Shown: in pieces, positions 53,299-61,113 of the stretch | Numbering within the stretch: the stretch's first letter is position 1 | Layout: every line of letters begins with the position of its first letter | Assembly (NCBI GenBank): GCA_029260055.1 | Contig: JAJDDX010000046.1 | Span: forward strand, 1-64,000 | Direction of reading: 5' to 3' | Source of the DNA: Phycisphaerae bacterium | GTDB taxonomy: Bacteria; Planctomycetota; Phycisphaerae; UBA1845 | Length of the DNA: 64,000 bases | Notes under the pieces: generated by a model | What the model was told of the DNA's origin: nothing | Seen by the model: only the letters and a program-made list of their open reading frames with translations | Databases searched by the model: none | Program-made: the position numbers and the translations under genes

Positions 53299-53353
53299 CC
53301 GCGGAGGGCTCCGGCGTTGGCTCCGAACGCGCTACGGAGATCAAGCGGGCATG
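53299..53353 (+). pseudogene. C-terminal remnant of a zinc-ribbon gene
   Basis: The stretch GGCTCCGAACGCG..ACGGAGATCAAGCGGGCATGA reads GSERATEIKRA and then stop. It lines up with the end of the intact paralogue (CPECGTEIKRA), but the Cys codons have been lost. Its TGA overlaps the next start codon. Confidence 0.5.
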
Positions 53354-53812
53354 ATGCGCAAGGCCGTTATCGTGGTACTGACGCTGGCGACACTGGCTAC
53401 AGCCGTTGCGTGGATAGTGACGGTCAAGTGGAGGTACTGCCACTGCAACCGGCAGTCGCTGATTACGGTCTGTGGTGGAGGTATCTCGGTGAGCAGATTC
53501 AGCCTGCCCGTACAGGCAGTACTGCCGATGATGCCCGTCGAGGGATGGAGTCGCCGCCCTGACTACCCATTGGTACCGCCGTCAAATATCGGTTGGCCAC
53601 GGTACCAAGCCACCCTCGGCACGTACGTCTACGTGCCGTATTGGCTGCTGATTGCGCTGTTCGCCCCCTACCCGGCGGCCGCCTTTGTCTGTGGTCCGTT
53701 GCGGCGGTTCCGCCGGTGCGATCGCGGCCTTTGCAGCACGTGCGGATACAATCTGACCGGCAACGAATCGGGACAGTGCCCGGAGTGCGGCACGGAGATC
53801 AAGCGCGCATGA
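53351..53812 (+). CDS. Zinc-ribbon membrane protein, array copy A
   Basis: It has 153 residues: a helix at the start (AVIVVLTLATLATAVAWIV), an extracytoplasmic stretch with CHC, a second helix (VPYWLLIALFAPYPAAAFVC) and the C-terminal ribbon CSTCGYNLTGNESGQCPECG. The ribbon is therefore on the cytoplasmic side if the helices pair as drawn. The function is unknown. It overlaps copy B by 4 nt (ATGA) and follows a remnant of another copy, so it is part of a tandem family with gene birth and loss. Confidence 0.65.
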   Translation: MMRKAVIVVLTLATLATAVAWIVTVKWRYCHCNRQSLITVCGGGISVSRFSLPVQAVLPMMPVEGWSRRPDYPLVPPSNIGWPRYQATLGTYVYVPYWLLIALFAPYPAAAFVCGPLRRFRRCDRGLCSTCGYNLTGNESGQCPECGTEIKRA

Positions 53813-54591
53813 TTCGCAGGGTAGCCATCTTGGCGCTGGTGGCGGCGGCGGCCGGAGCGACGGTGCTGTGGATCGCCAGCCTCCAGGCGCCGCTCCACTG
53901 GGTGTGCTTCACATCGCAGCGCCGGCACATGTGCGTCGAGATCGACAAGGGCAACTGCTTCTTTCATTACGTCTACTCGGATCAGCAACGCTTCATCAAC
54001 AGCGTCGACAACCATGAAGCCGCGTACCCACGACACTTTCTTCCGACCATGGTCAGCTACGGTGAGGGCGAACATGGATATTATCCGGGAGAAACGCCCC
54101 CGCCGACGCGGACCTATGCCTGGTCTCACCGGTTCGGCTTCCCTCTTATCGTGATGATCGCCCTTCTGGTCTCTTGGCCGGCCGTCGCGTTCGTCCGCAG
54201 GCACTCCCACCGCAGAGTGCTGGGATTCGATCCGAGGATCACGAGCACCACGACGCGCATGCTGGTGGCCACGCTGATCGGCACGGTCATGATACCGATC
54301 GGCTATCTTCCCGGCAGCCACTTCGGCTTGTACTGGCTGCGCGGAGTACAGGGTGTGCCTATGTGGGTCGTGATGCCGATCGTCGTTGTTGTCAGCTTTT
54401 CGCCCGTTCTCTGGTGCGCTGTGTGGTCGTTTTGGCGGCTGACACCCGGTGACCACGGCGGAATGTTCTGGCGACGAAGGCAACGCCTGCTTCGTCAGCG
54501 CGGCCTTTGCCTGACGTGTGGTTATGATCTGACCGGCAACGACTCGGGCGCGTGCCCGGAGTGTGGCAGGCCAACGGAGTCCACCGTATGA
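53809..54591 (+). CDS. Zinc-ribbon membrane protein, array copy B
   Basis: It has 260 residues starting MIRRVAILALVAAAAGATVL, with helices at about 5-25, 115-135, 150-170 and 185-210. The C-terminal ribbon is CLTCGYDLTGNDSGACPECG. The periplasmic loop contains HMCVEIDKGNCFFHYVYSDQ. It is the longest member of the array and is otherwise like copy A. Its role is unknown. The start overlaps the stop of copy A. Confidence 0.65.
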   Translation: MIRRVAILALVAAAAGATVLWIASLQAPLHWVCFTSQRRHMCVEIDKGNCFFHYVYSDQQRFINSVDNHEAAYPRHFLPTMVSYGEGEHGYYPGETPPPTRTYAWSHRFGFPLIVMIALLVSWPAVAFVRRHSHRRVLGFDPRITSTTTRMLVATLIGTVMIPIGYLPGSHFGLYWLRGVQGVPMWVVMPIVVVVSFSPVLWCAVWSFWRLTPGDHGGMFWRRRQRLLRQRGLCLTCGYDLTGNDSGACPECGRPTESTV

Positions 54592-54784
54592 AGCGGAGCC
54601 ACAGGCTTCAAATGGGCCTGCCCGGTGGGACATGCGTGCCATCACATCAGCCATTTGCCGCCGGCGCCGCCTTCCGCCTATGGCCCGAAGAAAACTCGGA
54701 AAGCCGTATCAGGTCTTGGCTTTCGGCGTGTAACCCCTGTGACAACGGTTAACAGGTTCAAACACGAAACGAAAGGATAAGACG

Positions 54785-54991
54785 ATGAAGACTTCAGGAT
54801 ACAAGAATGTCGTTCGGATGGCGGTCGTCGGGCTGATCGCGGTGGCGGGCCTGATGAGCACGACGGGTTGCACGCCGACGATGTCGAGCCTGGCAGGTTT
54901 GGCGGGTATGGGCGGTGGCACGTCCTACGGGGCACCCGTGCTGCAGCTTCCGCCGCTGCCCCGGTTGCCGATACCGTTCTTTCCGTTCTAA
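54785..54991 (+). CDS. Small lipoprotein (68 aa)
   Basis: GAAAGGA precedes the ATG. The signal has helix VVRMAVVGLIAVAGLMSTTGC with a lipobox-like TTGC, so lipidation at Cys near 29 is likely. The mature part is Gly/Ser-rich then Pro-rich (LPPLPRLPIPFFPF). A perfect terminator follows at 55023, so it is a one-gene unit, probably well expressed. The role is unknown. Confidence 0.75.
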   Translation: MKTSGYKNVVRMAVVGLIAVAGLMSTTGCTPTMSSLAGLAGMGGGTSYGAPVLQLPPLPRLPIPFFPF

Positions 54992-55022
54992 AGAGACGTG
55001 GCACACCACGTGACCACCCACG

Positions 55023-55062
55023 ACCGCCGGTCGGCTCAGAGTCGAACCGGCGGTTTTGTTTT
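55023..55062 (+). terminator. Intrinsic terminator of the small lipoprotein gene
   Basis: Arms ACCGCCGGT (55023-55031) and ACCGGCGGT (55046-55054) are followed by TTTTGTTTTG. This is a clean rho-independent design. Confidence 0.92.
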
Positions 55063-55145
55063 GCGCGATGGCGACAGCCCGGCACCGGGACATTCCGGAG
55101 TCGTTCCGGGTTCTTGGATGCACACAAACCCGATCGCGACATCAG

Positions 55146-56513
55146 TCAGGGCCTGTTCTCCTTGATGAAGGAGCGGGTGCGCGCCCCGGTGTGGGCGTTT
55201 GCGTCGTACTCGTAATCGGGCTCGAGTATCAGGCCGGTCCATTCGGGCGTTTCCGGCGAGATCAGCTTGTCGCTAAGCATCCTGGCTCGTTGCTGTTTCC
55301 GCAGGTCCGACATTAGTCTCACGAAGTTGTCCCTGGCGAAGTTCCGGCGCACGACGTTGTCTCGATCAAGTGAAATCTCATCCATGAGCGCCTTGAACTT
55401 GCCGAGTTCGGTTCCCATGTTCTTCCCGCTGCCCACGACGTCCGACCCGAGCATGAAGCTCTCCGGGTACTTCTTGATGAGCGCGGCCCAGGACTCGAGG
55501 TCATCGAGGACATAGTCCTCGTAGACAACCCACGACAGGTCGACGTACACCTGGCCCTCGAAGCGAGCCAGTACCGCATCGACCCAATGGGTCAGATTCT
55601 CCACGACAACGCGCCGGCTGATCCCGGAATGACGCCAGATGAACTTGGTCTCGTACTTCGCATTGGGCTTGCGGCAGTACTCGACGAGTTCTACAAGCTC
55701 ATCCAGATAGACCGGTTCCTTGACTTCCGTCGGACTTCGAGAGATCGGGGCGATGTTGTGGTGGATACTGACCGGAAGAAACGCCTCGCCCGCGAAGCGG
55801 CTGAGGCGCTTCAGCGCCGGATGATCTCCTCGGGGACGCTCACCCGTGGTGAGGTTGGTCAAGTCGTCATGACGCGACATCACCTCGCCGACTCCCTTCC
55901 ACACGCCGGGGAACTCCTTGATCCGCTTGATCACGAGGTCCACGGCGCCCAAATCCGTGCCATCGAAGCCGCAAACGAACGGGTAGAGTCTTTCGAGCTT
56001 GCGCAACGCCTGCTCGTCGTTGGCGAACTTCCTCTGGTAGTCAATGACCGCCGCCCCGATGAGAAAATCGGTGTCCCGCGCGCGAACCATCCGAGAGCCG
56101 CTGTCAAGGTAGTACTTGGGCCGTGCAAAGGGCTCATTGGCCGACCATTTCTTCAGGAACGGCATCCCGGAGACCATCGCGTGGTCCACGCCGGCGGCCT
56201 CCATGTCCGTAAGGAACAAGGTCAGCCGCCGCCACTGCTCGCCGTAAGGAAGCGCAAGATAGCGCAGGGGTAAGACATCCGTGATCTGGCCTCGATCGCC
56301 CACGCCCGGGAACCGACCATCGCTGTTATCGAACGCGCCATTTTGGAGGAAGTCGATGATGTGAACATGCGAGTCCGAGAGTCGGTCGAGGTGCGAGGCC
56401 TGGCCGCGGTCTGGCTGCACGTTCTCGCTCGCGAGGATTGGCTGGCGCTGGGCGCAACCGAGCAGACACAGAAGCAGCGAGAGGACGATTGGCGTTCCCT
56501 TGGTCCGGGACAT
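55146..56513 (-). CDS. Lipoprotein of the amidohydrolase family
   Basis: AAGGAGA precedes the ATG at 56513. The signal peptide ends in a lipobox (LSLLLCLLGC). The catalytic fold begins DSHVHIIDF, an HxH metal site of the amidohydrolase superfamily. IWRHSGISRR likely supplies a further His and MLGSDVV the catalytic Asp. KKWSANEPFARP and GFDGTDLGAVDLVIK fit the amidohydrolase-2 subgroup. At 455 residues it is longer than usual. The metal-dependent substrate is unknown. It follows mlaD by 55 bp on the same strand and is probably cotranscribed. Confidence 0.78.
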   Translation of the reverse strand: MSRTKGTPIVLSLLLCLLGCAQRQPILASENVQPDRGQASHLDRLSDSHVHIIDFLQNGAFDNSDGRFPGVGDRGQITDVLPLRYLALPYGEQWRRLTLFLTDMEAAGVDHAMVSGMPFLKKWSANEPFARPKYYLDSGSRMVRARDTDFLIGAAVIDYQRKFANDEQALRKLERLYPFVCGFDGTDLGAVDLVIKRIKEFPGVWKGVGEVMSRHDDLTNLTTGERPRGDHPALKRLSRFAGEAFLPVSIHHNIAPISRSPTEVKEPVYLDELVELVEYCRKPNAKYETKFIWRHSGISRRVVVENLTHWVDAVLARFEGQVYVDLSWVVYEDYVLDDLESWAALIKKYPESFMLGSDVVGSGKNMGTELGKFKALMDEISLDRDNVVRRNFARDNFVRLMSDLRKQQRARMLSDKLISPETPEWTGLILEPDYEYDANAHTGARTRSFIKENRP

Positions 56514-56568
56514 TTTCTTGTCTCCTTGGAGAATCAGTCGAGGCCGTGTTCCGGGAACCGAGCCGATA

Positions 56569-57684
56569 CTACGGCTGATCGGAAGCCTGGGCGCCGACGG
56601 GAAAGTCCTCGGTGAACGTGCCGACCGGCGTGATCTGGCCGACCGTGATGTAGCCATCTTCCTCGATCTTACCGGTGATGCGCTCGATGTTGCCGAGCAC
56701 CTTATCGAGCCGTTGAATCGCCAGGACCGCCGCCTCATAGAGCCGCTCGTCTTTGGCGATCAGCCCGGCTGTCCCCTTGCCCTGCTCGATGGCGTGCATG
56801 ACGGTGGCGAGGCTCCGCGAGGCCTCGTCCACGCTCTTGAGGAACGTGTTGAGGTACGCGAAGGACTCCTCGAGCTTCTCCTCGGTGCGGTCGATCGCGT
56901 TGTTGGTGTTGTCGGCGAGCTTCTGCGACTCCGACCGCCACATCGTGATCATCTCCTTCAGATCGAGCGTGGTGTCCTTCAGGTCGCGCACCACGCCTTT
57001 GACATCATCCTGGACGTTCACGTCGCCGAGGATGGCGTTGAGGTTGGCGACGAAGTTGTCGATTCGCTCGACGACCGTCGTGACGTTGGCCTGCTGGTCG
57101 CCGCCGTGCTTCTTCAGGTCGGCGACACGGCGTTGTTCGAGCATGGTCTCGAGGTTGGCTGCCACCGGCTCGGCGGCGGCGGCGAAACTGCCGATATTCT
57201 CGACCGTGCGCTGCACGGAGTCGATCATGTCCTTCGTGACCACCTCGCCGAGCATGCTGGCCATTTGGCCATGGAGCCGCGCGGTGCCGTCCTTGGGCAC
57301 CGGCGTCGGGTCGCCGCCTTTTTCCACGATGATGTTGACGTGGCCACTGCCGAGCCCGAGCGTAGCGCCGTAGATCTTGGCCAACGAGCCGCGTGGAATG
57401 GAGTAATCACGATCGATGCGCGCGATGACGACCACGCCTTGTTCGGGCCGTGCGCGGTCGACGAAGTCCAGTCCGGTCACCCGCCCGATCTCGACGCCGT
57501 TGAGGTTCACCGGGGTCCCGTCGCCGATACCCCGAAGGTCCGTGACGCCGCGAATCTCGACGGTCCATTCACTGGTGCGAAGCCATTCCGGCGTCTCACC
57601 GAACCAGACCATCAGGATACCGAGTGCGGCCAACGACGAAATGACGAACGTGCCGACCAGGAAATTCCGAGTTCCCTCTTTCAT
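56569..57684 (-). CDS. mlaD: MlaD/Mce-domain lipid-transport protein
   Basis: The substrate-binding part of an Mla-type ABC system that moves phospholipids across the periplasm. An N-terminal anchor (LVGTFVISSLAALGILMVWF) leads to the Mce domain (about 40-145: GVTDLRGIGDGTPVNLNGVE, VVVIARIDRDYSIPRGSLAK). Residues about 145-340 are a long helical, coiled-coil-like region (TVENIGSFAAAAEPVAANLE; SRSLATVMHAIEQGKGTAGL). At 371 aa it is twice the length of E. coli MlaD, as in many non-enteric Mce proteins. Its start overlaps the mlaF stop. Confidence 0.9.
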   Translation of the reverse strand: MKEGTRNFLVGTFVISSLAALGILMVWFGETPEWLRTSEWTVEIRGVTDLRGIGDGTPVNLNGVEIGRVTGLDFVDRARPEQGVVVIARIDRDYSIPRGSLAKIYGATLGLGSGHVNIIVEKGGDPTPVPKDGTARLHGQMASMLGEVVTKDMIDSVQRTVENIGSFAAAAEPVAANLETMLEQRRVADLKKHGGDQQANVTTVVERIDNFVANLNAILGDVNVQDDVKGVVRDLKDTTLDLKEMITMWRSESQKLADNTNNAIDRTEEKLEESFAYLNTFLKSVDEASRSLATVMHAIEQGKGTAGLIAKDERLYEAAVLAIQRLDKVLGNIERITGKIEEDGYITVGQITPVGTFTEDFPVGAQASDQP

Positions 57685-58499
57685 GAATCACCCTGTTTGT
57701 AGAGTTCGCGGAGGACCTCCTCCTCACATCGCCCCTCGACGAAGCATTTGACCCGCGGGTCCTGGCACGCCTGTATCTCCTCCGGGGTCCCGTCGAAGAT
57801 GAAGTCGCCGTCGTAGAGCATCACGATGCGGTCTGCGACCTTGCGGGCACTGGCCATGTCGTGCGTGACGACCACGCCCGTCACGTGCAGCTCCCGTTTG
57901 AGCTTGAGGATTAGCTCGTTGATCTCGTCGGCGCGCGGCGGATCGAGCCCCGTCGTCGGCTCATCGTACAGAATCAACTCGGGGTCGACGGCGATGGCTC
58001 GTGCCAGCGCCACGCGTTTCTTCTGGCCACCGGACAGTTCGGCCGGCCACTTCGACTGGGTCCCGTCGAGTCCGACCATGTCGAGCTTGGTGCTGACGAT
58101 CTCGTCGATCTCCGCACGACTCTTCTTGGTGTGCTCGCGGATGGGAAACGCGATGTTCTGCCCCACGGTCATCGAGTCGAACAGCGCACTGAGCTGAAAC
58201 AGAAACCCGAAGCGGCACCGGAGTTTGACGAGTTCACGTTCAGGCAACGTGTCGATCCGGCGGTCGCGGTAGTGAACCTCGCCGCTGTCCGGCCGGAGTA
58301 ATCGCACGATGTGCTTGAGAATGACGCTCTTTCCGGCGCCGGACTCACCGAGAACGACGGTCGTCTCGCCGGCTCGCAGGTCGAGGTTGACGCCCTTGAG
58401 CACGTCGAGCTCGTCGAACGACTTATGTACGTCGATCAAGCGGATGATCGGCACGCCGTTGCTGGGGGCCGGGTTGTCGGCTGTGTTGGATCCACCCAT
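57681..58499 (-). CDS. mlaF: MlaF-type ABC transporter ATP-binding protein
   Basis: The ATPase of the Mla system. Walker A GESGAGKSV, signature LSGGQKKRVALARA, Walker B LILYDEPTTGLDP and H-loop VVVTHDMASARK are present; VDVHKSF-like INLIDVHKSFDELDVLKGVN starts the fold. I place the start at the ATG 2 nt after the mlaE stop, which gives 272 residues, since the track ORF extends 108 codons back into mlaE in another frame. It overlaps mlaD by 4 nt. Confidence 0.93.
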   Translation of the reverse strand: MGGSNTADNPAPSNGVPIIRLIDVHKSFDELDVLKGVNLDLRAGETTVVLGESGAGKSVILKHIVRLLRPDSGEVHYRDRRIDTLPERELVKLRCRFGFLFQLSALFDSMTVGQNIAFPIREHTKKSRAEIDEIVSTKLDMVGLDGTQSKWPAELSGGQKKRVALARAIAVDPELILYDEPTTGLDPPRADEINELILKLKRELHVTGVVVTHDMASARKVADRIVMLYDGDFIFDGTPEEIQACQDPRVKCFVEGRCEEEVLRELYKQGDS

Positions 58500-58501
58500 C
58501 G

Positions 58502-59356
58502 TCACACCAACGATTTGAAGCCGTAGATTCCGCGATAGAGGCCCGAGAGGAACGTGCCGAGAAAGAAGTCCGTCACCAGGATCATGATGAAGCTGGCGAC
58601 GAAAGACTCCGTGCAGGCCCGCCCCACGCCCTCGGCACCGGTGCGGCAGTGGAACCCCTTGTAGCAGGCGATCATCCCGATCCCGCCGCCGAAGACGATG
58701 CTCTTGACGAAGCCCACACCGACATCCCAAGTCTGGACGGCATCCGCTACGTGATACCAGTACGGGTTCGAGGGGATGCCCTTGAGTACCACCGCGATGA
58801 ACCATCCGGCCATCGAGCCGCACACGTCGCAGAAGAAAGTCAGTAACGGCGTCAGCAGGATGCAGGCGAGGAAACGAGGTACGACGAGCTGGCGAATCGG
58901 GTCCGACCCCATGACTCTTAGCGCGGAAATCTGCTCAGTCACGCGCATCGTGCCGAGTTCGGCGGTCAGCGCTCCGCCGACCCGGCCGGCGAGCATCACG
59001 CCGGCCAGCACGGGGCCGAGCTCCTGTACGAGCGACAGCGATACCAGCACACCCATGTGCTGCTCGAAGCCCGCCGCCCGGAGTTGGTCGTAGCTCTGGA
59101 TCGCCAACACCAGGCCTACGAAGGTCCCGGTGATCATGATCACCGGGAGCGTCCGGTTTCCCACCTCGTAGAAGATGGGCATGGTGCGAACCCAGGTTCG
59201 CCATTGAAACAGCCCGGGAACGAGCCAACGGATCATTTGCCATGTGAACAGGGCAAACCGACCGAAGGCGGTCATGGAGTGGATCGTCTTGCCGCCGATT
59301 GCCTTGAAGAGCACCGGATCAATCCGTTGATAAAAGAGCGGGCGGCGGCGTCGCAT
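58502..59356 (-). CDS. mlaE: MlaE-type ABC transporter permease
   Basis: The inner-membrane permease of the Mla system. The MlaE/YrbE signatures are here: GTFVGLVLAIQSYDQLRAAG, LVQELGPVLAGVMLAGRVGG, AELGTMRVTEQISALRVMGS (the family's EQI-ALRVMG coupling motif) and CDVCGSMAGWFIAVVLKGIP. About five to six helices are present in 284 residues. The gene starts the operon mlaE-mlaF-mlaD-amidohydrolase. No mlaA, mlaB or mlaC is beside it, so outer-membrane partners must be elsewhere. Confidence 0.94.
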   Translation of the reverse strand: MRRRRPLFYQRIDPVLFKAIGGKTIHSMTAFGRFALFTWQMIRWLVPGLFQWRTWVRTMPIFYEVGNRTLPVIMITGTFVGLVLAIQSYDQLRAAGFEQHMGVLVSLSLVQELGPVLAGVMLAGRVGGALTAELGTMRVTEQISALRVMGSDPIRQLVVPRFLACILLTPLLTFFCDVCGSMAGWFIAVVLKGIPSNPYWYHVADAVQTWDVGVGFVKSIVFGGGIGMIACYKGFHCRTGAEGVGRACTESFVASFIMILVTDFFLGTFLSGLYRGIYGFKSLV

Positions 59357-59511
59357 ACATGCGCCAGCCGCGTACCGCTATGTATCTGGCCACCCGGCGC
59401 CTGTCAAACGCCGGTTTTCTGCTTCGTCAGCGCCACGCCGCCGCAGACTGACGGTCGCCGGTACCAGGCGCGACGCGAACGGGCGACTTTGCCTCGCAAC
59501 GCAATGAGATA

Positions 59512-59539
59512 TTGTCCCGACGGCGGTGGACGCTATCAT
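59512..59539 (+). promoter_or_regulatory. Promoter of the DPM1-like gene, leaderless layout
   Basis: TTGTCC, 16 nt, TATCAT, then 7 nt to the ATG at 59547. The layout matches the arsR and ECF sigma promoters. Confidence 0.55.
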
Positions 59540-59546
59540 TTTCTAC

Positions 59547-60323
59547 ATGTCCACCCCTCCCCCGGCTGCATCCATTATCGTGCCGACCTTCCGAGAGGCT
59601 CCAAACATCATGCCGCTGGTGGAGCGACTGTTCGCCGCCGTCTCAGATGCCGGAATCGAGGCTGAGCTGATCATCGTGGATGACAACTCGCGGGACGGCA
59701 CGGTTGAGGCCGTGGACGCCCTGTCGGCACATTATCCGGTTCGAGTCGTCGTCCGGGAGGATGAGCGCGGCCTATCAGGGGCGGTTCTTGCCGGTTTCGC
59801 TGAGGCGAAGTACGACCGGTTTGTGGTGCTGGACGCGGACCTGCAGCACCCGCCCGAGAAGGTACCCGAACTCCTAGCTCGTCTCGAGCGCGAGGGCTGC
59901 GATTTCGTCATCGGTTCGCGCTACGGCGCGGGCGGAGCGATCCGTCAGGACTGGCCGTTGATCCGACGGCTCGGGAGCAAAGTAGCGACGATGCTGGCCG
60001 CCCCGCTCGTGCCGCTGTCCGATCCGATGTCCGGGTTCTTCGGGCTTCGGCGTGAAACCTGGGCCAGCGCCGCCCGCATCGATCCGATCGGTTACAAGAT
60101 CGCGCTGGAGCTCTATGTGAAGGGCGGGTGTCGCGCACCTGGAGAAATTCCGATCGAGTTCTCGGCGCGAACGGCCGGCAAGAGCAAGCTCGGGGCGGGC
60201 GTGTTCTTCAAATACCTCCAGCACCTTGCGCGCTTGTACCGGTTCCGGTTTCCCTGGCTGCCGTGGTGCGTAGCTGTGGCGCTCGTGGCCGCGGTTGTCG
60301 TTGTCGTGCTACTTGCACGGTGA
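59547..60323 (+). CDS. Dolichol-phosphate-mannose-synthase-like glycosyltransferase
   Basis: A GT2 enzyme that charges a polyprenyl phosphate with a sugar. The fold starts SIIVPTFREAPNIMPLVERL and includes LIIVDDNSRDGT, VLDADLQHPPEKV (DxD), VIGSRYGAGGAI and DPMSGFFGLRRET. The C-terminal half has EIPIEFSARTAGKSKLGAGV, the DPM1 signature, and a single C-terminal helix (WCVAVALVAAVVVVVLLA). At 258 aa it is normal. It would make the lipid-linked sugar that GT-C enzymes such as the ones at 8350 and 49669 use, although they are not adjacent. The start at 59547 sits 7 nt after a -10 box. Confidence 0.9.
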   Translation: MSTPPPAASIIVPTFREAPNIMPLVERLFAAVSDAGIEAELIIVDDNSRDGTVEAVDALSAHYPVRVVVREDERGLSGAVLAGFAEAKYDRFVVLDADLQHPPEKVPELLARLEREGCDFVIGSRYGAGGAIRQDWPLIRRLGSKVATMLAAPLVPLSDPMSGFFGLRRETWASAARIDPIGYKIALELYVKGGCRAPGEIPIEFSARTAGKSKLGAGVFFKYLQHLARLYRFRFPWLPWCVAVALVAAVVVVVLLAR

Positions 60324-60373
60324 AGGTGTACCGTCGCGTCGTCCGCTTGAATCAGCATGGAGTATCACGAGCT

Positions 60374-60766
60374 ATGAGTGACAAACTGAAGCCACCGACC
60401 GACGAGCCGGCCATCCGCCTCGTCACCATGCCGCGCGACACCAACGCCGACGGTACGATCTTCGGCGGGCTGATTCTCTCTTTGATCGACCAGGCGGCCT
60501 ACGTGGAGGCGATGCGACAAAGTCATGGCCGATACGTGACCGTATCGTTTCAGCAGGTCGAGTTTCACCAACCGGTCTACGTGGGCGATCTCCTGACACT
60601 CTACGCAGAGACGATTCGCGTTGGCCGGACTTCGATCACTATTCGCGTCAAAGTTTGTGCCCGTAGGCGGCGGCAGCCGGACACGAACGTCAAAGTGACG
60701 GAGGGCGAAGTGGTATTCGTCAAAGTCGGCGAAAACGGCAATCCTGCGCCCATCTTTGGCGATTGA
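60374..60766 (+). CDS. Acyl-CoA thioesterase (hotdog fold)
   Basis: The product has the BFIT/BACH hotdog pattern: PRDTNADGTIFGGLILSLID (the conserved Asn/Asp and GTIFGG segment), VSFQQVEFHQPVYVGDLLTL and VGRTSITIRVKVCARRRR. It hydrolyses acyl-CoA to free fatty acid and CoA in the cytoplasm; chain length cannot be told from sequence. At 130 aa it is a typical single hotdog. The ATG at 60374 is used; the track ORF extends back into the GT2 gene. It lies 50 nt after the DPM1-like gene and may be cotranscribed. Confidence 0.9.
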   Translation: MSDKLKPPTDEPAIRLVTMPRDTNADGTIFGGLILSLIDQAAYVEAMRQSHGRYVTVSFQQVEFHQPVYVGDLLTLYAETIRVGRTSITIRVKVCARRRRQPDTNVKVTEGEVVFVKVGENGNPAPIFGD

Positions 60767-61113
60767 GCCGCTGCAGGGCCTATGCGTAACGTCTTCGGGA
60801 GCGTTCCCGAGCGTCTCCGGAGTGCCAAGACGGTGACGAGGAATATCGTTGCGTTATGGTGGAGTCGAGGATACCCTGGTTTCTACCGAGACGTGAGTGG
60901 AACTTACTTTCGTCTGACGGCGGCAAGTACGTAAGCGCGAGGGGCTGGTAGCGCAATTCACCATGAGGGTGACGCGCGCTGAGCCGGTGGGATGGAGACG
61001 GGGAAGGATCCCCTCGCGACGCTGAAGCACATCGTCGGGTCAAGCGTCGCTGATCAACATTCCTGCCGACGCCGTGACTCCGCGCGTGGCCGGTCGAAGT
61101 CGGATTTGCCACA
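60767..61113. other. 347-bp intergenic region before the histidine kinase
   Basis: The only structure seen is a short hairpin-like stretch (GGGAGCGTTCCCGAGCG, about 60798-60814). No ORF, RNA gene or promoter stands out. Confidence 0.35.
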
